DNA of 44,693 nt from DATKDU01 sp035512595 (GTDB lineage Bacteria > Planctomycetota > Planctomycetia > Pirellulales > Pirellulaceae), in assembly GCA_035512595.1 (NCBI GenBank), contig DATKDU010000465.1, forward strand, positions 1 through 44,693, written 5' to 3'. Both the position numbers and the translations under genes were made by a program. A model generated the notes under the pieces. That model was given only the letters and a program-made list of their open reading frames with translations, did no database searches and was not told where the DNA came from. Of the stretch, positions 1 through 7,783 are shown one piece after another; the first letter of the stretch is position 1; the number at the start of each line of letters is the position of its first letter.

Positions 1-1
1 C

Positions 2-448
2 GTCGGCCAGCAGCTCCAGATCGCCGCCGGCCGGCGTGCGGCCGGTCAGCACTTCGGCGGCCGCCGAATTGTGGTTCCGCATCGGGTGGTGCATCGAGCG
101 GATGAGGGCCAGGCGATTCATCACGACGGCCGTCTTGGGCAGATGCTCGCCGACGGCAATCCCAGGACCGGCGGTGGAAATCGACTGGTATTCGCCGCGG
201 ACGCCGACGGGGGCGTTTGGCTTGGGATCGAATGTTTCGAGCTGGCTCGGTCCGCCGTAGAAGAAAACAAGGATGCAGGAGCGGATCGGTTTGCTCGTCC
301 CCAGCGAAGAAGTCGCGGCCGATGCCTGTCGCGGCAATCCGAGCGCTGGCAGCGCCGCCGTCAGCCAGCCCAGTCCCGCCACGCCCAGCCAGCGACGGCG
401 GCTCAATGGCGGAGGACGAAGAGCGCCGAAGGATCCGCGGGGGCTCAT
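2..448 (-). CDS. DUF1501 domain Tat-exported protein, partial (C-terminal part outside window)
   Basis: The first 149 codons of a DUF1501 protein; the rest lies beyond the left edge. The ATG at 448 is preceded by GGAGTGAACC, a good ribosome site. Residues 16-40 read as a twin-arginine leader (SRRRWLGVAGLGWLTAALPA), followed by the family's opening strand (CILVFFYGGPSQLETFDPKP) and the loop with RSMHHPMRNHNSA. DUF1501 is related to the alkaline phosphatase/sulfatase superfamily. In planctomycetes it is usually encoded beside a DUF1549/DUF1553 cytochrome-like protein, as it is here two genes upstream. The biochemical role is unknown. It is a second DUF1501 after the one at 647-2089, but the two differ in sequence, so this is not a recent duplicate. 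Confidence 0.88.
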   Translation of the reverse strand, partial: MSPRGSFGALRPPPLSRRRWLGVAGLGWLTAALPALGLPRQASAATSSLGTSKPIRSCILVFFYGGPSQLETFDPKPNAPVGVRGEYQSISTAGPGIAVGEHLPKTAVVMNRLALIRSMHHPMRNHNSAAAEVLTGRTPAGGDLELLAD

Positions 449-518
449 GGTTCACTCCTTACAAATTGGACGAAGACAACTTCGGCCTTTCGTTCGCGTC
501 GCTGGAACCGGCAGGTAA

Positions 519-603
519 GGAACACTAATTCGCGCTAATCTCCACTGATTGAAAAACCCCCTCCTTCAAACAATTAGCGACAATTAGTGCTGATTAGTGT
601 TCC
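519..603. repeat. Imperfect inverted repeat with 10-bp internal period (CACTAATT type)
   Basis: Left arm 519-551 and right arm 571-603 are inverted copies (about 70 percent matching) around a 19-nt loop. Each arm is built of 10-nt units ending in CTAATT, CTAATC or CTGATT. It lies between two co-oriented DUF1501 genes and could fold on either strand. It may be a REP-like element or an attenuating hairpin. Confidence 0.6.
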
Positions 604-646
604 GCTTCCGGTCAGATCAAGTGTGGAAGGTGTTTTTCGCCAGATC

Positions 647-2089
647 CTAAGCCAGAATCTCCCGCACCACCCGCGCCGGCTGCTTGTCCACCAGCGACTG
701 CTCGCGATTGTTCCGCTTGTAGATCAGCCGCTCGTGGTTGAGGCCGAACAGGTGCAAGAGCGTGGCGTGGTAGTCGCTATGGGTGACGACGCTCTCGACG
801 GCGTGATGGCCGAATTCGTCGGTCTTGCCGTAGGCCATGCCGCCGCGAATGCCGCCGCCGGCCAGCCACATCGAGAAACCATACGTGTTGTGGTCGCGGC
901 CGACTTTCTCCGGCCCGGCATCGTTCTGGATGACCGGCAGCCGCCCCATCTCACCCCCCCAGTGAACGAGGGTGGAATCGAGGAGGCCGCGCTGCTTGAG
1001 ATCCTTGACGAGGCCGGCCGAAGGCTTGTCGGTCTTCTGGCACATCGCGGGAAGCGAGTTGCGGATATTGCCGTGATGGTCCCAGGCCTGATTGCGGGTG
1101 AAGATCTGCACGAAGCGAACGCCCCGCTCGACCAGGCGGCGGGCGATGAGCAGCCGCGTGCCGTACTCACGCGTCGCTTCTTGATCCAGGCCGTAAAGGG
1201 CCTGCGTGGCGGCCGATTCGCCGCTGATGTCCATCGCCTCCTTGGCGGCCGTCTGCATGCGGGCGGCCAGCTCGTAACTGGCGATGCGGGCCTCCAGGTC
1301 GAGCTCGCCAGGATGGCGCGACAGGTGCTCGCGGTTGAGCTGCGATAGGTACGCGAGGTACTTTTCCTGCACCGCTCCTTGCAGATGGGGCGGCGGATCG
1401 AGGTTCGCGATCCGCGGCTCTTTCGAGCGGACCACCGTCCCTTGGAAGAGCGACGGCAGCCAGCCGCTCGACCAGTTGTTGGTCCCCAGGACCGGATTGC
1501 CCTGCGGATCGGTCAGCACGACGAACGCCGGCAGGTTGCGGCTCTCGTTTCCCAGGCCGTAGGTCATCCACGAGCCGAGCGACGGCCGCCCCGACTGCGA
1601 GCGGCCGGTGTTCAGGGCGTCGATCGACTGGCCGTGGTTGTTGACGCCGGTGTGCATCGAGCGGATCAGGCAGACGTCGTCGATCACTTCCGCCAGGTGC
1701 GGCACCAGCTCGGAGAGCTCGGTGCCGCATTGCCCTCGGGGAGCAAACTTCCACGGACTGCCGAGGACCTTGGAGCTGGCCTGGGCGACGTTGTCGTATT
1801 TGATCTCGCCGGGAAAACTCTGTCCGTCGAGCCGGGTCAATTCCGGCTTGGGATCGAACAGATCCATATGGCTTGGCCCCCCTTGCATGAACAGGCTGAT
1901 CATCGCCTGGGCCTTTGGCGGATGATGAGGCTGCTTGGGGAGCAGGTCGTAGGTCGGCCGCTCGAGGTCGGGCTTTTCAAAGTCCGCGAGCAGATTTTCT
2001 TCCTTGAGCAACCACGCCAGCGCGACGGAGCCCAGCCCCCACGTGGCGGTGGAGAGAAGCTGGCGGCGGGAAACCGAGGCGACGTGCAT
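647..2089 (-). CDS. DUF1501 domain Tat-exported protein
   Basis: 480 residues starting at the ATG at 2089, chosen over an ATG 54 bp upstream because it gives a clean twin-arginine leader (VSRRQLLSTATWGLGSVALA) and lies just 8 bp after the DUF1553 stop. It carries full-length DUF1501 signatures: FMQGGPSHMDLFDPKPEL near the start, IRSMHTGVNNHGQS in the middle, and the C-terminal WGGEMGRLP ... GRDHNTYGFSMWLAGGGIRGG block with the metal-site-like GRDH. The family is related to arylsulfatases and phosphatases; the substrate is not known. It is co-transcribed with the upstream DUF1549/DUF1553 gene, the standard planctomycete pairing, which suggests the two act together in the cell envelope, perhaps on polysaccharides. 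That role is inferred. Confidence 0.9.
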   Translation of the reverse strand: MHVASVSRRQLLSTATWGLGSVALAWLLKEENLLADFEKPDLERPTYDLLPKQPHHPPKAQAMISLFMQGGPSHMDLFDPKPELTRLDGQSFPGEIKYDNVAQASSKVLGSPWKFAPRGQCGTELSELVPHLAEVIDDVCLIRSMHTGVNNHGQSIDALNTGRSQSGRPSLGSWMTYGLGNESRNLPAFVVLTDPQGNPVLGTNNWSSGWLPSLFQGTVVRSKEPRIANLDPPPHLQGAVQEKYLAYLSQLNREHLSRHPGELDLEARIASYELAARMQTAAKEAMDISGESAATQALYGLDQEATREYGTRLLIARRLVERGVRFVQIFTRNQAWDHHGNIRNSLPAMCQKTDKPSAGLVKDLKQRGLLDSTLVHWGGEMGRLPVIQNDAGPEKVGRDHNTYGFSMWLAGGGIRGGMAYGKTDEFGHHAVESVVTHSDYHATLLHLFGLNHERLIYKRNNREQSLVDKQPARVVREILA

Positions 2090-2097
2090 GGGCTCTC

Positions 2098-4764
2098 TCA
2101 ATCGAGATACAAAAACTCGTTGCTGCTGAGGAGCGTCTGACAAAAAAGTGCCAGCGCTCGCTCCTCTGGCGAAGGGGGGGGCGGTGCTTTGGGATCGGTC
2201 GCCGGCGGGGCCGCGGTGAACTGGGCGGCCGCATCCTGCACGAACGCAGTCGCGGCCGACAACTCCTGCTCGCTCGGCATTCGCCCAAACGCCAATTGCC
2301 AGCCGCGGCGAAGTTGTGCGGACAGGTCGCTCCCCGCGTCGCGCGCCAGCCGCGCGGCCATTGCCTCCGAAACGTCAACGACGAACTCGCTGTTCATCAG
2401 CACCAGCGACTGCGGAGTGACGGTCGAGAACGTCCGCAGGTCGCAGTTGGGCTCGAGCGTCGGCAGGTCAAACGCCTCCATCGTCCCCAGCGGCCGGCTG
2501 CGGCGGACCTGGATGTAGACGCTCCGCCGCAAATCCTCGCCGGCCAGCGGGGCCGGCTGTTTGCTCGGATTCCCTTCGCCGTCGAGCATCTCGATGCCGA
2601 GAACCACCTGCCCCGAGCTGTCGATCATCACCGGCACGGGCGTGCCGAACTGTTTTCCAATTAGCTGCCCCGACGCGGCCAGCGCCGCGTCGCGGACCGC
2701 TTCCGCCTCGAGACGACGGACGGGGAAACGCCACAGGAGGCGGTTGTCGGGATCGGTCGATTGCGGAGTATTCGTCTGATCTCTAACCTCTGACCTCTGC
2801 TCTCCTGAACCCTGAACCCTGAACCCTGAACCCTGCCGGTACGCCGCCGACGATACCATTCGCCGCTGCAAGCGCTTCAATTCCCAGCCGCCGAACATGA
2901 ACTCTCCGGCGAGCCAGTCGAGCAGCTCGGGATGCGACGGTATTTCACCAAGGCGGCCGAATTCACCCGGCGTGGCGACCAGGCCGCGGCCAAAATGGTG
3001 CATCCAGAAGCGGTTGACCAGCACGCGAGCAACCAACGGATGTTTGCCGCTGGTCAGATGGCGGGCGTAGGCCAGCCGGCGTCCGCTCGTCGGCAGGCTC
3101 GGATCATCAAGCGGAATCGCTGCCGCCAGGTCGGACAGGACCGACAGTTCGCCGGGTGCCAGTTGCTGCTTGGGCTGGTCGGGGTCGCCGCGGTGAAAGA
3201 GGACGGTCGCGGGAATTTTGCCGGGGACTTCGCTCAAGATGCTTAGAAAATCCTCTACGGGCTTCTTGGCCCGCACCTCGGCTGCCTGCTTCGCCTCCTC
3301 CTTCAGCTCGTTGGCAGCCTTGCGGTCGTAGAGCTCGATCGATCCGGCTGAAACATTGACGCTGGGGAATTGCTTGAGCAGGGCCTTCTGCTGGTCAGTG
3401 CGCTCTTTGGGTTTGGCCTCGCGGGCCGCCTTTGCCTCCTCACGCTTGTCCTCCGGCAGCTTGGCCAACTGCTCCTCGAGAATCCGGGCGACGATCTCCT
3501 CCGCGTGCTGCTTGCGCTTGTCGTCGAGCTGCTTCGCTTCCGCTTCCACTTCCGCGGCCGTGGCGCGGTCCGCGTCGGTAAACAGCGACACCAATCGATC
3601 GGCCGGTTTCCGCCAATCCTTCACGTCGAGTGCCGGCTCAAAGATGGCTCGCAGGCGGTAATAATCGGCCTGCGGGATCGGATCGTAACGATGGTTGTGG
3701 CACTGGGCGCAGCCGACGGTCAGCCCCACGAGCGACGTTGAAACGATCTTCAGCGTGTCGGCGACGACCGCATTGCGGGCCGTCTTCTGGTCCGGATCGG
3801 ACTGCGTGCCATCGGGCGCCATCCGCAAATAACCGGTTGCCGCCAGCATGTCGATCTGGTCGCTATTGAGATTCTGGTGCGGCAGCGGCACCAGCTCATC
3901 CCCGGCAAGTTGCTCGACGATCATCCGGTCCCACGGCCGGTCGGCATTCAGCGCGCGGATGACATAGTCACGATACTTGTACGCATACGGCCGCACGCGA
4001 TCTTCGACCGCGTATCCATCGGAGTCGGCATAGCCGGCCACGTCGAGCCAATGCCGGCCCCATCGCTCGCCATAAGCGGGGGAAGCCAGCAGCCGATCGA
4101 CCAGCCGCTCGTACGCATCAGGCGTTGCGGCCGCATCGGCAACGAAGGCGTCGATTTCCTCCGGCAGCGGGGGCAGGCCAGTGAGATCGAACGTCGCGCG
4201 GCGGATGAGGGTCACCGGCGACGCTTTCGGCGCGTAAGTGAACTGATTCTTTTCGAGCATCGCGAGCACGAACGCGTCCGGAGCAGATTGCAACCGGTCT
4301 GTGTGCCTCACGCTCGGCAGTACCGGATTTCCGATCGGCTGAAACGACCACCAGGCCTTCTCGTCGGCCGTGACGTCGCTGATCTGGCTTGGATCGTCGG
4401 GCTCGGTCGCTGCCACCGGCGCACCGGCGGCAATCCACTGCGTGATCCGCTCGATGTCGGCGGCCGACACCGGCTGCTTCTTTTCCGGCGGCATTTCGCC
4501 GGCCTTGAGCCGCTCGAGCAACAGACTTTCGTCCGGCTTGCCGGGAACGATGGCCGCGCCGGAGTCGCCTCCCTTCTCCAAGAGCCGCTTGAGCCGGACG
4601 TCGAGGTTCCCCTCCTGCTTCCCTTCCTCGCCATGGCATTGAAAGCAGTGCGCCTTGAGGATCGGACGGATATGCCGCTCAAACGAGAGCGGCTCGTCGG
4701 CACTGGCGCGCACCGCGGGCCCAGCGAGAACCAGGACGGTACATAATGAAGCGATCAACCTCAT
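2098..4764 (-). CDS. PSCyt1-DUF1549-DUF1553 domain protein (cytochrome c-like)
   Basis: 888 residues from the ATG at 4764, which has GAGGAA nine bases upstream and opens a signal peptide (MRLIASLCTVLVLAGPAVRA). The first domain has a haem-c motif (C40-FQ-C43-H44), typical of the planctomycete cytochrome PSCyt1. DUF1549 follows, including a second CxxCH (GCAQCHNHRYDPI) often seen in this domain, then a long charged coiled-coil-like stretch rich in A, E and K. DUF1553 closes the protein with RVLVNRFWMHHFGRGLV. An odd insert (SGFRVQGSGEQRSEVRDQ) just before the conserved RFPVRRLEAEAVRD block is encoded by a 7-bp tandem repeat at 2804-2835. Probably a periplasmic electron-transfer or redox partner of the DUF1501 protein encoded immediately downstream. 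Confidence 0.92.
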   Translation of the reverse strand: MRLIASLCTVLVLAGPAVRASADEPLSFERHIRPILKAHCFQCHGEEGKQEGNLDVRLKRLLEKGGDSGAAIVPGKPDESLLLERLKAGEMPPEKKQPVSAADIERITQWIAAGAPVAATEPDDPSQISDVTADEKAWWSFQPIGNPVLPSVRHTDRLQSAPDAFVLAMLEKNQFTYAPKASPVTLIRRATFDLTGLPPLPEEIDAFVADAAATPDAYERLVDRLLASPAYGERWGRHWLDVAGYADSDGYAVEDRVRPYAYKYRDYVIRALNADRPWDRMIVEQLAGDELVPLPHQNLNSDQIDMLAATGYLRMAPDGTQSDPDQKTARNAVVADTLKIVSTSLVGLTVGCAQCHNHRYDPIPQADYYRLRAIFEPALDVKDWRKPADRLVSLFTDADRATAAEVEAEAKQLDDKRKQHAEEIVARILEEQLAKLPEDKREEAKAAREAKPKERTDQQKALLKQFPSVNVSAGSIELYDRKAANELKEEAKQAAEVRAKKPVEDFLSILSEVPGKIPATVLFHRGDPDQPKQQLAPGELSVLSDLAAAIPLDDPSLPTSGRRLAYARHLTSGKHPLVARVLVNRFWMHHFGRGLVATPGEFGRLGEIPSHPELLDWLAGEFMFGGWELKRLQRRMVSSAAYRQGSGFRVQGSGEQRSEVRDQTNTPQSTDPDNRLLWRFPVRRLEAEAVRDAALAASGQLIGKQFGTPVPVMIDSSGQVVLGIEMLDGEGNPSKQPAPLAGEDLRRSVYIQVRRSRPLGTMEAFDLPTLEPNCDLRTFSTVTPQSLVLMNSEFVVDVSEAMAARLARDAGSDLSAQLRRGWQLAFGRMPSEQELSAATAFVQDAAAQFTAAPPATDPKAPPPPSPEERALALFCQTLLSSNEFLYLD
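2804..2835. repeat. Heptanucleotide tandem repeat (CCTGAAC)4.6 inside coding sequence
   Basis: Four exact copies of CCTGAAC plus four further bases, preceded by degenerate 7-mers (CTCTAAC, CTCTGAC, CTCTGCT). It lies in frame within the DUF1553 region of the 2098-4764 gene and encodes the low-complexity FRVQGSG segment. A change of one or two copies would shift the frame; a change of three would not. Confidence 0.9.
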
Positions 4765-4836
4765 GCACGATTCCTCGAAGGCAGGTTGGGCGAGGAATTC
4801 TTCGGGGGGCAGGAGCGACATCCAGTCGCCGGATGT

Positions 4837-4866
4837 ATTATCGTCGATGGCTGATGCGTTTGGCAA
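4837..4866 (-). promoter_or_regulatory. Candidate sigma70-type promoter for the DUF1549/DUF1501 operon
   Basis: On the minus strand TTGCCA (4861-4866) and GATAAT (4837-4842) are separated by 18 bp; each hexamer matches consensus at five of six positions. The start of transcription would be near 4830, giving about a 66-nt leader before the ATG at 4764. It lies in the gap shared with the divergent ThuA gene. Confidence 0.45.
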
Positions 4867-4885
4867 CAGCGGCGGGAGAAATGCG

Positions 4886-5695
4886 ATGAAGATGATGCGA
4901 ATTGCGAGCCTCTTGACGATGGCGTTGGCGCTGCCGCTTCTAGCGAATGCCGCGGAGCCGGCCAGGACAAAAATTGTCCTCATTCCCACGAAGCTCGATC
5001 ATCCCCCTGCTTCGCACATGTACGAGCTGGAGTGCCGCTTGCTGGCGAAGTGCCTCCATCAAACGGCGAATGTGGAAGCAGTCGTCTCGCCCGACTTCGA
5101 CTGGCCCCAAGATCCGGCAATCCTCAAGGACGTGAAAGCAATCGTCTACTACTCGCGGCCGGCGGGGGACATCCTGCTCGATCCGTCACGCCGCGATGAA
5201 GTTCGCAAATTGATGAAGTCAGGCGTCGGCCTGGCGTGCATCCACTGGGCGACGGCCGCGGAGAAAGACAAGGGGGAAGAGTGGCTGCAAACGCTGGGGG
5301 GTTGGTTCCACTTCGCCCACAGCGGCCTCGCCGTCGAGAAGCAGCGGCTCGTGCAGTCCGCCCCCGATCATCCAATCTGCCGCGGCTGGAAGGAGTACGA
5401 CCTGCACGACGAGTTTTACCTGAACCTCAAGTTCCACGAGCAGGCGCAGCCGATCCTGAAGGTTTCCGTTGCCGGCAAGGAGCAGACCGTCGCCTGGGCG
5501 CTCAAGCGCGAGGACTCAAATGGCGGCCGCAGCTTCGGCTGCACGCTGGGGCACTTTCACGACAACTTCAAGATCGACGACTTCCGAAAAATGCTCGTCA
5601 ACGGCATTCTCTGGTCGGCACAGGTGGAAGTGCCGAAAGAAGGCGCACCGGTGGCCGTGACGGATGCAGACTTGAAACTGCCACCGGCTCCGTAG
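4886..5695 (+). CDS. Secreted ThuA-domain protein (type 1 glutamine amidotransferase-like)
   Basis: 269 residues from the ATG at 4886, with GGGAG seven bases upstream and a signal peptide (MKMMRIASLLTMALALPLLA, cleaved after ANA). An in-frame upstream extension to 4655 runs into the divergent gene and is unlikely. The rest is one ThuA-like domain of about 230 residues: KIVLIPTKLDHPPASHMYE at the N-terminus, VKAIVYYSRPAGD in the middle, GVGLACIHWATAAEKDKG at the nucleophile-elbow position, and GCTLGHFHDNFKIDDFRKML near the end. A Cys sits at the elbow (ACIHW). ThuA proteins are linked to sugar use; planctomycetes have many exported versions beside dehydrogenases. The exact substrate is unknown. 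Confidence 0.85.
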   Translation: MKMMRIASLLTMALALPLLANAAEPARTKIVLIPTKLDHPPASHMYELECRLLAKCLHQTANVEAVVSPDFDWPQDPAILKDVKAIVYYSRPAGDILLDPSRRDEVRKLMKSGVGLACIHWATAAEKDKGEEWLQTLGGWFHFAHSGLAVEKQRLVQSAPDHPICRGWKEYDLHDEFYLNLKFHEQAQPILKVSVAGKEQTVAWALKREDSNGGRSFGCTLGHFHDNFKIDDFRKMLVNGILWSAQVEVPKEGAPVAVTDADLKLPPAP

Positions 5696-5743
5696 CCGAA
5701 ATCGCCAGACCTCAAGCTCCCGCACTTTGGCGAGTTCGGCTAG
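5691..5743. terminator. Bidirectional hairpin between convergent genes
   Basis: TAGCCGAAATCGCCAGA (from 5692) pairs with TTTGGCGAGTTCGGCTA (ending 5743); 15 of 17 positions match. It overlaps the end of the ThuA gene and finishes just before the stop of the minus-strand kinase at 5745. No T-run follows, so it may be a repeat-family palindrome that also acts as a terminator for both genes. Confidence 0.5.
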
Positions 5744-5744
5744 G

Positions 5745-7460
5745 TTACCCCATCGCCATCTCGCTCGGCGTGGCGGTCACCGGATCTTTTTCCTGCCACC
5801 AGCGGCGGGCGTCGTCACGGGTCCAGTAACCGGCCGATTCGCAGTCGTCCAGTGCCGTCGCCAGCTCCGCGGCCGATTGGTACCGCTCGTCGGGGCTCTT
5901 GGCCAGGCACCGCATGATCACCGACTCCAGATCGAGCGGCAGATCGTCGCGCCACTTGCTCGGCGGAAGAACCGGCTCGTGGGCGTGGGAGATCAGCACC
6001 TTGATCGGCTTTTCGTTTTCAAACGGCGGCCGGCCGCTGACCAGGAAGTAGAGCAGTGCCCCCATTGCATAGATATCGCTCCGCGCGTCGGGCTCGCGAT
6101 CTCCCGTCGCCTGCTCGGGAGACATATACAGCGGCGAGCCAGTGATCGTGCCGTCGGCCGTCAGGCTGGCCGAATCGAGACTCGTCAGCGGCTTGGCGAG
6201 GCCAAAGTCGAGCAGCTTGGCGACGTCGTAAAATCCGCCGCGGACTGCCGCGAAGAGATTGGCCGGCTTAAGGTCGCGGTGCATGAGCCCCACGTCGTGC
6301 GCTTCCTGGAGCGCATCGCAGGCCTGGCGGACGAGGTGAATCGCCCGCGCCGGCGGCATCGGCCCGAAGCGGCGGACGATCTCCCCCAGGTTCATCCCGG
6401 GGAGATACTCCATCACGTAGTAGAAGGTGCCGTCGTCGGCCCGGCCGTAATCAAAAATGTCGATGTTGTTCCAGTGCGAGAGCTTGGCGGTGGCATGCAC
6501 TTCGCGCTCAAAGCGGGCGAGGACTTTAGGATCGCCGGCCTTCTCGGGGCGGATGAGCTTGATCGCGCAGGGCCGCTTCATGAGCTGGTGCTCGGCCAGG
6601 TAGACCTCTCCCATGCCGCCGGCGCCGAGAAGCTGCTTGAGCCGGTATTGTCCGATCTGCCGGGCTTCATACGCCTCGTGCTGCAAGTGATTGATGATGT
6701 ACACGCCCCAAACTGCGCCGACGCAGGCCAATCCCAATTCCAGCACGGTGGCCACCCCCGCCGCTTTATCGGCGAGCATGGCCTCCAGAACTTGCGGATG
6801 GAGAACGGCGGTGAAAACGGTCGTGATAACGGGTGCCAGCGCCACGATGGTCAGAACGACGGCGGCGCGCCGCCAATCGTTGGGAATGAACAGGGCGTAC
6901 GTGTAAATCACCAGCAGCCACATCGCGGACAAATCGGGGTGCATCTGGCGTTGAACGATCACCGATCGTACGACGTCCCCGTGCTGCATCAGCATGAAGA
7001 ACGTGACCGGAGTTGCAAACGTGATCAATTCAACCGCGCGGAGCTGGCCGCTGGTCATGCGGCATTGAGAGCACAGCGAGAAGCCGATGGCCCCCAGCAC
7101 CATCGTCACCAGGACGTGCGCCACGAAGGTGACGATCGGCAGGGTGGTCGTCGGCTCGAACATGAAGATGTGCCATACCAGAAAGATGGCAAATCCGCCG
7201 AACATCAAGAGTGCGGCCGAGCGGAGCCGCGAGCGGAGCAATTCGTTCAACTCGCCAGAGGGTTGCGAGCCGCTCCCTTGGACGAGGTGGACGCGGCACT
7301 TCCCCGAGATATACGGGGCCGTTTGGTCCGGGTCGGAAGAGGGGGCGTCGAGCGTGATATCGGCCGGTCCCAGGCTCGTTTTCGGATTGCGATCGTTCAC
7401 TGGATCGGACTTCCTGCGCAAGCGGCGCTCCCGGCTCGCTGTTTTACGTGATCTTATCAT
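5745..7460 (-). CDS. Membrane serine/threonine protein kinase
   Basis: 571 residues. The N-terminal 75 are basic and polar. Residues 80-260 form about five or six membrane spans (AALLMFGGFAIFLVW, FVAHVLVTMVLGAIGF, ITFATPVTFFML, and others). A complete Hanks-type kinase domain follows from residue 272: glycine loop LGAGGMGEVY, ATP lysine K301 (CAIKLI), catalytic HRDLKPAN at 394-401, DFG at 418-420 and activation segment GSPLYMSPEQATG. The kinase therefore sits in the cytoplasm after, not before, the membrane bundle. Planctomycetes have very many such kinases and few known targets. ATG 7460 has no strong ribosome site; a GTG at residue 21 is an alternative start. The gene stands alone, convergent with the ThuA gene. 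Confidence 0.92.
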   Translation of the reverse strand: MIRSRKTASRERRLRRKSDPVNDRNPKTSLGPADITLDAPSSDPDQTAPYISGKCRVHLVQGSGSQPSGELNELLRSRLRSAALLMFGGFAIFLVWHIFMFEPTTTLPIVTFVAHVLVTMVLGAIGFSLCSQCRMTSGQLRAVELITFATPVTFFMLMQHGDVVRSVIVQRQMHPDLSAMWLLVIYTYALFIPNDWRRAAVVLTIVALAPVITTVFTAVLHPQVLEAMLADKAAGVATVLELGLACVGAVWGVYIINHLQHEAYEARQIGQYRLKQLLGAGGMGEVYLAEHQLMKRPCAIKLIRPEKAGDPKVLARFEREVHATAKLSHWNNIDIFDYGRADDGTFYYVMEYLPGMNLGEIVRRFGPMPPARAIHLVRQACDALQEAHDVGLMHRDLKPANLFAAVRGGFYDVAKLLDFGLAKPLTSLDSASLTADGTITGSPLYMSPEQATGDREPDARSDIYAMGALLYFLVSGRPPFENEKPIKVLISHAHEPVLPPSKWRDDLPLDLESVIMRCLAKSPDERYQSAAELATALDDCESAGYWTRDDARRWWQEKDPVTATPSEMAMG

Positions 7461-7783
7461 ATTCGGTTCGTCTGGCGCGGTCGAATCTTGCCCTCTGCAA
7501 GCTAGTCGAACGAGCCGAGCCTCAATCGACGCCGCTCTTGGCTATTGCCGTCACTCTCGTAATCAGACGAAACCGCTGCAAGCTCCGTTTAGTAACCGAC
7601 TTGTAAATCGCTCATTTCGATGCGGCTGCCCCATCGATTTCCAGAGGCGGCATTTGCCCAAAGTGCTTATCCCGCCCGAATTTGGAAAGTGATGCTGGCA
7701 GGTAATGATTGCCGGCGGTTGCGACGGGTTCTTTGGATGCGATACCATGACCCGGCGCTACAAAGTTTCGCGAAAGGATTTTC
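7461..7783. other. Intergenic region without recognised gene
   Basis: 323 bp between divergent genes (kinase on minus, enolase-like enzyme on plus). No coding-like frame, RNA gene or clear repeat is seen. The AAAGGA just before the ATG at 7784 is the ribosome site of the plus-strand gene. Promoters for both genes should lie here, but no good hexamer pair was found. Confidence 0.5.

Noticed and set aside
2804..2835. CRISPR-like array
   Set aside because: The unit is 7 bp with no spacers, and no cas genes are in the window.
5727..7451. Long open frame of 574 codons on the plus strand opposite the kinase
   Set aside because: It mirrors the kinase gene on the other strand, is rich in R, H, Q and G without domain sense, and exists because GC-rich codons rarely make stops on the antisense strand.
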